Assembly: GCA_012961845.1 (NCBI GenBank)
Contig: DTYO01000187.1
Location: forward strand, 1 to 6,826
DNA: 6,826 nucleotides
Origin: Thermodesulfobacteriaceae bacterium
Lineage (GTDB): Bacteria > Desulfobacterota > Dissulfuribacteria > Dissulfuribacterales > UBA3076
Direction of reading: 5' to 3'
Below, in pieces: positions 1-4,815 of the stretch (positions within the stretch are counted from its first letter, which is position 1; the number at the start of each line of letters is the position of its first letter). The notes under the pieces are model-generated. The model made no database searches and had not been told where the DNA came from. It was given only the letters and a program-made list of their open reading frames with translations. Both the position numbers and the translations under genes were made by a program.

Positions 1-13
1 AACACAGTTGGTT

Positions 14-31
14 ACTTGCTAAGATGCAAGT
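14..31. repeat. Short perfect inverted repeat (hairpin) at left edge
   Basis: Two 6-base arms, ACTTGC at 14-19 and GCAAGT at 26-31, are exact reverse complements separated by a 6-base loop. The hairpin lies where the minus-strand exported-protein frame loses its family-like sequence and stops. It could be a subterminal structure of an inserted element extending beyond the window, or chance. No transposase, full terminal repeat or target duplication is visible, so no element family is assigned. Confidence 0.3.
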
Positions 32-213
32 CCGAAAGTTGAGTTTAATATTTGTCCGGAGAGCCTGTCTCCAATCTTGAGCATGACCTGATCGGCACAT
101 GGCGGGCTGGCGGCAAGAAGACAAAAAATCAACAGAGGACAAAGTGTCCTGCATAGGCAATCATAATTTTTTTCCTTTCTCCGAAAAATCCCTGATGGTT
201 TCTGAAAAATCAT
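19..213 (-). pseudogene. Broken start of an exported DUF481/YdiY-like protein
   Basis: The frame encodes a hydrophobic segment (LCPLLIFCLLAASPPCA) followed by DQVMLKIGDRLSGQIL, then stops at TAG (21-19). A signal peptide followed by a D-x-V-x-L-K-x-G-D-R-L-x-G segment is typical of the mature N-terminus of DUF481/YdiY-like exported proteins, which usually exceed 200 residues; here only 64 codons exist. The in-frame ATG at 213 lies 53 bases inside the yihY-type gene and has only a close TAAGG before it. A more natural start is the ATG at 164, which overlaps the upstream stop as ATGA with AAAGGA before it, but that frame reads 11 codons (MIAYAGHFVLC) and stops at 131-129. A one-base shift there would join it to the hydrophobic core and the family-like body. 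I therefore read this as the fourth gene of the operon, with a frame break in the signal peptide and a truncation near position 45. A short functional secreted peptide from ATG 213 is the alternative. The family assignment rests on a short segment. Confidence 0.45.
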
Positions 214-1678
214 CCTTACCGGTTATCGTCATGACTTCCCTAAGAGTCCATGTCCCGAGTGCCTTTTTTGCACCCGAAGCCGCCTTACACGCTATTCTGG
301 CTCCAGGGGTAGTCTGTGAATCAGATCCTATAATGGCGTCAAATACCTCTGCCATCAGGATTTGTTCCGCCGGGGCGGCCGGTGTGATGGAACCGGTACC
401 ATTTTCCACACATCGAACCAGCCCTGCTCTGTCCAGTTCGCTCACCATTTCCTTGATCCTGACTTCAGATATATTAAGACATGCGGCAATCTGCGACAGG
501 GTTGTCTTGCTGCGGCGGTTGAATGCCTCATAGACCGTCCTCAGGATGTCAAAGGCCAGGGCAAGTCGGGTAAAGGGGACGACCCGGCTGCCAGCCGGAA
601 CATATCTCTGCCAGCTCTGGCAGGCATAGGCCACTTCAGCTCCTGTAAGGAAGACTATCCAGCCTACGTATATCCACACCAGAAAGAGTGGAAGGGTGGC
701 AAATGAGCCGTAAATAGCGTTATACCTTGAGACTCCGATCTGCAGCAGAACATAAAGTGTCTGTACCAGTAACCACACTACACCTCCAAAGATGCCTCCG
801 ACCAGTGCAGGCCGGATTTGTACCCTTGTATTCGGGAGGAACCTGTAAAAGATGGTAAAGACAGCCACCAGGACGGAGACAGGAATCATTTTGAGCAAGA
901 GGTCTATCATCTCAGGGAACGGCAGTATTATCGATATTTTGGAAAGCAGGACAGGGCTGTGGATCAGAGCCGTTGCGGCAAAACCGACGTTGATTGAAAC
1001 AGGAAACAGAATCATGAGTGCGAGATAATCCATGATTTTCCGACCGAGGGGTCTGCCGCTTTCTGTTACCCAGATAATGTTCATCGCGTCTTCCACCGAG
1101 CTGAAGACCATGACTACGGCTATGACAAGACCCAGCAGACCGAATGCACCCAGAGTGGCGAAATTGGTTTTTTCAACATAGTCGAATATCTGGTCCAGTG
1201 CCCTTCTCAGGTGGGGTACCATGGTATATGCGGATGACTCCTCTGCCTCGGCATCCGTGTCCTGGACATGGTCTTCTCTGCCGCCGTCTCCGGGTTCATC
1301 TCTGCTTCCTTGGACCGCCGGCGAGGAGGCCGCTTCTATCTGTGCCAGGAATCCGTAGGCGGCCTGTCTCATCTGATCGCCTGCACCGAAGCCTTTGAGT
1401 ACAGATGTGCCCAGTGCAAGCATCGGTACCATGGAAAGCACCACAGTATAGGTCAGGGCTCTTGCCCTGAGCGTAAGATTGTTTCTGTGGAATTCACGTA
1501 CAAGTATGATCAGGATTCTGATAACGATCCTGATCCAGCGGATCAATGTGTTTTCTCCGGCACCCGCAGGAAGCCATGCCCACGCACACAGTCTGTTATT
1601 CCATCCGTGGCCGACAACATCATGATCTACAGCAGATTCTGCCTTTGATGTTTCGTTCAGATCCTTCTGTTCCATCAC
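161..1678 (-). CDS. YihY/UPF0761 family inner-membrane protein with C-terminal winged-helix domain
   Basis: This is a polytopic inner-membrane protein of the YihY/BrkB family, often misnamed ribonuclease BN; its molecular function is not established. Family hallmarks are visible: RARALTYTVVLSMVP (71-85) in the first membrane helix and YNAIYGSFATLPLFLVWIYV (319-338) running on to GAEVAYACQ (346-354) at the end of the membrane domain. Likely membrane segments are near 72-92, 174-196, 217-240, 264-283, 289-315 and 325-350. An acidic, glycine-rich insert (about 124-150) sits in the first loop. After the membrane domain, residues 375-425 look like a winged helix (TLSQIAACLNISEVRIKEMV, then SELDRAGLV), followed by a further tail to residue 505; shorter relatives of about 290 residues lack this tail. 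The start is GTG at 1678, immediately followed by ATG at 1675, and either is possible; a GGA lies 9 bases before the GTG. The gene lies 67 bases after the AsmA-family gene and its TGA overlaps a downstream ATG, so co-transcription is likely. Family call is firm; function is unknown. Confidence 0.93.
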   Translation of the reverse strand: MMEQKDLNETSKAESAVDHDVVGHGWNNRLCAWAWLPAGAGENTLIRWIRIVIRILIILVREFHRNNLTLRARALTYTVVLSMVPMLALGTSVLKGFGAGDQMRQAAYGFLAQIEAASSPAVQGSRDEPGDGGREDHVQDTDAEAEESSAYTMVPHLRRALDQIFDYVEKTNFATLGAFGLLGLVIAVVMVFSSVEDAMNIIWVTESGRPLGRKIMDYLALMILFPVSINVGFAATALIHSPVLLSKISIILPFPEMIDLLLKMIPVSVLVAVFTIFYRFLPNTRVQIRPALVGGIFGGVVWLLVQTLYVLLQIGVSRYNAIYGSFATLPLFLVWIYVGWIVFLTGAEVAYACQSWQRYVPAGSRVVPFTRLALAFDILRTVYEAFNRRSKTTLSQIAACLNISEVRIKEMVSELDRAGLVRCVENGTGSITPAAPAEQILMAEVFDAIIGSDSQTTPGARIACKAASGAKKALGTWTLREVMTITGKDDFSETIRDFSEKGKKL

Positions 1679-1710
1679 AAAAAATCATCCAGGGCTGTTC
1701 TGATTCCCTG
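1679..1710 (-). promoter_or_regulatory. Weak hairpin plus T-run before the YihY-family gene (possible attenuator)
   Basis: Read on the minus strand, CAGGG (1710-1706) and CCCTG (1694-1690) form a 5-base-pair stem with an 11-base loop, and a run of six T follows at 1684-1679, directly before the GTG start. This resembles a weak intrinsic terminator placed inside the operon and could reduce read-through from the AsmA-family gene or mask the ribosome site. The stem is short and the loop large, so chance is quite possible. Confidence 0.2.
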
Positions 1711-1745
1711 ATACCTCACAGATTACGGTTTGCCTGTGCTCTGAA

Positions 1746-3569
1746 TTACTGCCCCCCACCCAGTAGGCCTTTCAGGAGCTCATGTGCCGTATCTTCGGGT
1801 TTCCGGCTGTTTCCATCACTGACCTCACTGTTCTTTTCAGTATCCTTTTCATCTGAGAGCAGTTGGTTGAGCTGCTCAACCGCTTCTTTACGGATAGTCT
1901 TTTCCAGCCGCTGCCGAACGCCGCCGGTGTCCAGGGTGATACGGGGGCTGGTCAATGTTCCGGCTATCTTTAGATAAATCTCGGTGTTACCGTTTTTCGA
2001 GGAAAGATATCTGGTCAAGGAAGCCGTTTTATTGAGTTTTTCCGTAAGGCCTTCTGAGAGTGTCAGGACTACTGGGAGATCCGGATTCTGGTCAAGCCCG
2101 ATGGTGCCCTTCGTCTTGGCTGCAATGTCTCCGGAGGCAATGTCGGATGAAAGGTGGATTTTTCCGTTTACCAGATGGAAGTTGCCGTCCATCGACTCGA
2201 AGGAAAGATTCCTGAGTTCGTCCAGGCCGAGCAGGTCTGCCGTCAGATCTGTAACAGGGTTGTTCGTGATCCTGCCTTCCTTCAGGGCATATGTCCCTTC
2301 AGCAGTAAGCGTTTTCTGAATTACAGGCCATTTCGTGCCGGTTCCGGAGAACAGGAGCTGCATTTCAGCAGTGCCGGATACCATGGATGCAGCAGGTTGT
2401 TCAAGGGCGGCCAGCAGCTTTTGTATCTGGATGGAACCAGCCTCGAGACTGCCTTCATACGCCAGGCCCGGCCTGTTGAGATCTGCCTTGATTCTGCTTG
2501 TGACCAATCCGTCTGTCGTGTTGCCTTTCATCCGGCTGATGTCCAGAACGCCGTTTTCAAGGGCAAAGACTATTAGGAAGTCCCTGACTTCCAGGCCATG
2601 CCATGTGGCTGTGCCGACCTGGATCCTGCCGGATGCCTCAAGGCTGGCAGGCAGTGACATGGCAGACGCATCTTGAGCCGAGGTATGGTCAGTGGATTCA
2701 GGTTTTTCAGGTTCGCCCTGCGTCTGCCCTGGAAGGCCTGAAGCAAGCGCCATGAGCCTGTCCAGGTACAGGGCCTTGCTGGCTATATCCAGACGGATTT
2801 TCGGACCTCCGGTATAATCACGGACACTGCCTGTTATTGAAGCCTTTTGTTCTTCCATTGTCACGGCCGCGGAAAAATCCAGGCCGGACTCATCGAAACT
2901 GCTCTTTCCTGAAATGCCGGACTTTATGTCTCCGTATATGGAATCAGCAGAAAAATCGATGTTACCCTTGTATTTGAGGGAGCTGGCATTATGTCCGAGA
3001 TCCACGGTGAGTTTCATGTCTGCCTCGGCATCGGTGTCCGGTATCTGTTTGAGCTGGTCGCGAACCACCGCCTGTGCACGATTGATGTTTACCTGTTTGA
3101 TGGTGAGTGCCATGGTGCCGGCAGCGGCCTTGTCCCTGCCGGTTGGATCACCGGCGGGTTTCTCTGTCTCTTCTCTGTTTAGTACCGCCAGAGTCTGGTA
3201 ATTGAAATTTCCATTCAGGTTTCTGGTTATCCGGACATACGGGTGATCCAGAAGAATTTCACTGATGGCAATTTTCTTCTGAAGAAGGGGGAGGAGTTCA
3301 TAACTCAGGACAAAGGTATCGATTCGGACAAAATCAGACTTCCCGTCTGCCTCCTTGATCACAAAATCCTTGATCTTGATACCACTCAGAAGTCCCACGT
3401 CGACAGATCCAATTTCAACAGTTCTGCCCAGGGCCTGCTCAGCAGCTGGAATCAGGGCCGATTTGATTCTGTCTTCTGTTAGATATGCGCGGAGCAGAAA
3501 AGTGAGTCCGACAATCAGGATACCCAGTAATACGATGAGGGAAATCAGAAATTTTATTAGTCTGCCCAT
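1746..3569 (-). CDS. AsmA-family periplasmic protein, inner-membrane anchored
   Basis: The 607-residue product has one N-terminal membrane anchor (about 5-27) with the rest predicted to be periplasmic and rich in beta strands, as in the AsmA family. The N-terminal AsmA-type segment follows the anchor: a helix with LGRTVEIGSVDVGLLSGIKI (47-66), then ISEILLDHPYVRITRNLNGN (102-121), the usual 'ancestor line of strands' pattern. A Pro/Gly/Glu-rich linker (about 132-152) and another (about 280-305) separate blocks. The C-terminal AsmA_2-like part includes SGTAEMQLLFSGTGTKW (398-414), the GTYALKEGRITNNPV segment (425-439) and AGTLTSPRITLD (536-547). The end (ELLKGLLGGGQ, 597-607) resembles the tails of several family members. 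Family members (AsmA, YhdP, TamB, YdbH) are linked to phospholipid movement between membranes or outer-membrane assembly; a similar role here is inference. Start ATG 3569 is fixed by a good AGGAG 7 bases upstream. It lies 10 bases after the DUF4126 gene, so the two are surely one transcript. Confidence 0.9.
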   Translation of the reverse strand: MGRLIKFLISLIVLLGILIVGLTFLLRAYLTEDRIKSALIPAAEQALGRTVEIGSVDVGLLSGIKIKDFVIKEADGKSDFVRIDTFVLSYELLPLLQKKIAISEILLDHPYVRITRNLNGNFNYQTLAVLNREETEKPAGDPTGRDKAAAGTMALTIKQVNINRAQAVVRDQLKQIPDTDAEADMKLTVDLGHNASSLKYKGNIDFSADSIYGDIKSGISGKSSFDESGLDFSAAVTMEEQKASITGSVRDYTGGPKIRLDIASKALYLDRLMALASGLPGQTQGEPEKPESTDHTSAQDASAMSLPASLEASGRIQVGTATWHGLEVRDFLIVFALENGVLDISRMKGNTTDGLVTSRIKADLNRPGLAYEGSLEAGSIQIQKLLAALEQPAASMVSGTAEMQLLFSGTGTKWPVIQKTLTAEGTYALKEGRITNNPVTDLTADLLGLDELRNLSFESMDGNFHLVNGKIHLSSDIASGDIAAKTKGTIGLDQNPDLPVVLTLSEGLTEKLNKTASLTRYLSSKNGNTEIYLKIAGTLTSPRITLDTGGVRQRLEKTIRKEAVEQLNQLLSDEKDTEKNSEVSDGNSRKPEDTAHELLKGLLGGGQ

Positions 3570-3576
3570 GGTATAT

Positions 3577-3581
3577 CTCCT
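3577..3581 (-). promoter_or_regulatory. Ribosome binding site of the AsmA-family gene
   Basis: AGGAG on the minus strand lies 7 bases before the ATG at 3569 and shares bases with the TAG stop of the DUF4126 gene (TTAGGAG). It is the clearest Shine-Dalgarno site in the window and fixes this start. The overlap with the upstream stop suggests translational coupling. Confidence 0.85.
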
Positions 3582-4569
3582 AACAGGTGTCTGCTGACAA
3601 ATCGTTTATTATTGCCTTGATAATAGAAATCTGTTTTTTGTTAAATCTCACACTAAAACTTTTTCTTTTCTCCCTGTCAAGAAAGACCATTTCATCGAAC
3701 AGCATTCTGGTATTGTGACTGATCTCGATCTGGTCTTTACTGAACCATATTACAGGTTTTCCCGGCACAATCAGCCCAAGTCTCCGATCCGGTGCGGTCA
3801 TGACGAGATGTGTTGATCTGTTTGCCGGGAGGGAGGAGGTCTTGCCGGTTATCACGGAAACCGACCATGCGGGCTTTTCTTCCGGCCCCAGATCTCTGTC
3901 CAGTTCTTCCCTAACCGTGCTCGGGAGAGTCACTTTCAGCTGTGCGGGTTCCTCCGGTTCAACCCCGGAGGAGGTAAGCTTGTGGTATGCAAAACGAGCC
4001 GTGGTCAGAATGTTCCTCAGGAGTCTGGGGGCCAGATACACAAACACGCAGAGAAAGGCCAGAACGGCAGCGGCCGTAATGAGTGGGTGGCTGTATACGG
4101 ATGCAAGTCCGCCTGCCACCAGTACATCTTCTCCAATACTGGCAGTGATGTTTGAAAAAGGTTCGGGGCTGGTGTTGATAAGTGCCCTGGTTCCTGCCTT
4201 GGTGATATGGGTGGTCATGGCAATCCCGCCGCAGACAAGAGCCGCTACGACTTCCAGTATGACGTTTAAATCCCCCAATACTGCGAGACTGAGCATTACT
4301 GCCCCTATGGGACGGATAGCAGTGTGTATGGTGTCCCACAGTGAGTCAAGACCGGGAATTTTGTCCACGAAAAACTCGAGAAAGTACAGGCAGCCGGATA
4401 CCATCAGGATTGCCGGATTGCCGAGGACTGAAAGAGACTGGAGTTCAGGGCTGAGTTCCAGCCATCCAAGATTCAGCGCCAGACTGGTGGCAAAAACGGT
4501 AAGATATAGATTGATGCCTGCAAAGGCAGAGACACCCAGTGCCGTAGTAAGAAGCTGTAGGATTTCCAT
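3580..4569 (-). CDS. DUF4126 domain membrane protein with soluble C-terminal domain
   Basis: Residues 1-195 match the style of DUF4126 proteins, whose function is unknown: LGVSAFAGINLYLTVFA (11-27) in the first hydrophobic segment, FLEFFVDKIPGLDSLWDTIH (63-82), and the strongly conserved-looking TTHITKAGTRALINTSPEPF (119-138) followed by SNITASIGED (139-148). Hydrophobic stretches near 7-34, 48-66, 86-117 and 150-182 indicate several membrane passes. A charged linker (about 200-235, EPEEPAQ and EELDRDLGPEE) leads to a separate domain at about 235-329 that looks like alternating beta strands (WSVSVITG, THLVMTAP, RLGLIVPG, KPVIWFSKD) ending in a helix (KKQISIIKAIINDL). That pattern recalls PH-like or similar small barrels, but the assignment is only a guess. 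Start ATG 4569 is supported by reading-frame extent and a weak GGA 8 bases upstream. It is the first gene of the minus-strand cluster, divergent from rnr. Confidence 0.88.
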   Translation of the reverse strand: MEILQLLTTALGVSAFAGINLYLTVFATSLALNLGWLELSPELQSLSVLGNPAILMVSGCLYFLEFFVDKIPGLDSLWDTIHTAIRPIGAVMLSLAVLGDLNVILEVVAALVCGGIAMTTHITKAGTRALINTSPEPFSNITASIGEDVLVAGGLASVYSHPLITAAAVLAFLCVFVYLAPRLLRNILTTARFAYHKLTSSGVEPEEPAQLKVTLPSTVREELDRDLGPEEKPAWSVSVITGKTSSLPANRSTHLVMTAPDRRLGLIVPGKPVIWFSKDQIEISHNTRMLFDEMVFLDREKRKSFSVRFNKKQISIIKAIINDLSADTC

Positions 4570-4583
4570 GGCAGTATCCGTTC

Positions 4584-4607
4584 CTGATCAATTATTGTAG
4601 CTGATCA
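4584..4607. repeat. Direct repeat CTGATCA x2 upstream of the DUF4126 gene
   Basis: CTGATCA occurs at 4584-4590 and again at 4601-4607, 17 bases apart start to start, each containing the palindrome TGATCA. The second copy continues as CTGATCACAG, whose GATCACAG (4603-4610) recurs inverted as CTGTGATC at 4721-4728 on the other side of the intergenic region. The copies flank a TACAAT on the minus strand, so an operator is conceivable; no known regulator site is recognised. Confidence 0.3.
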
Positions 4608-4624
4608 CAGGGCAGTTTGACAAA
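4594..4624 (-). promoter_or_regulatory. Weak candidate promoter for the DUF4126-AsmA-YihY operon
   Basis: On the minus strand TTGTCA (4624-4619) resembles a -35 box and TACAAT (4599-4594) a -10 box, but the spacer is 19 bases, longer than ideal. Transcription would begin near 4587, about 18 bases before the ATG at 4569. The competing candidate is the TATAAT at 4720-4715. Confidence 0.25.
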
Positions 4625-4711
4625 TAACAGAGATTACGGGGTTCTGCAGACACAAAACGAGGGGCAAGCCGCAGTACTCCATGTACTTTCGATGCCGGAC
4701 AACGCAGCAGA

Positions 4712-4722
4712 AGTATTATACT
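4712..4722. promoter_or_regulatory. Symmetric -10-like element between divergent genes
   Basis: AGTATTATACT is a perfect 11-base inverted repeat around a central T. It gives a consensus TATAAT on the minus strand (4720-4715) and TATACT on the plus strand (4717-4722). It could therefore serve as a shared -10 box for the DUF4126 operon (leader about 139 bases) and for rnr (leader about 87 bases). No good TTGACA-like -35 box is seen at 16-18 bases on either side, so use as a promoter is unproven. Confidence 0.4.
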
Positions 4723-4815
4723 GTGATCCCGTACAGATTTTTTGTTCTGGCGATATGTGCTGAGAGTTTATCACTATTTCTTGACCTGTTCCAGACCTGA
4801 ACGTATAGTTTTTTC

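Noticed and set aside
99..706. Plus-strand frames of 114-144 codons opposite the YihY C-terminus
   Set aside because: They are shadows of the YihY-family coding strand with no recognisable features.
161..1678. Annotation of the YihY-family protein as ribonuclease BN
   Set aside because: The name is a historical misassignment: true RNase BN is a soluble RNase Z-type enzyme, and this protein has membrane helices and no metallo-beta-lactamase motif.
3800..4600. A 266-codon plus-strand open frame opposite the DUF4126 gene
   Set aside because: It is antisense to a clearly recognisable DUF4126 protein, is rich in Ser/Arg/Thr as shadow frames are, and shows no domain or ribosome site.
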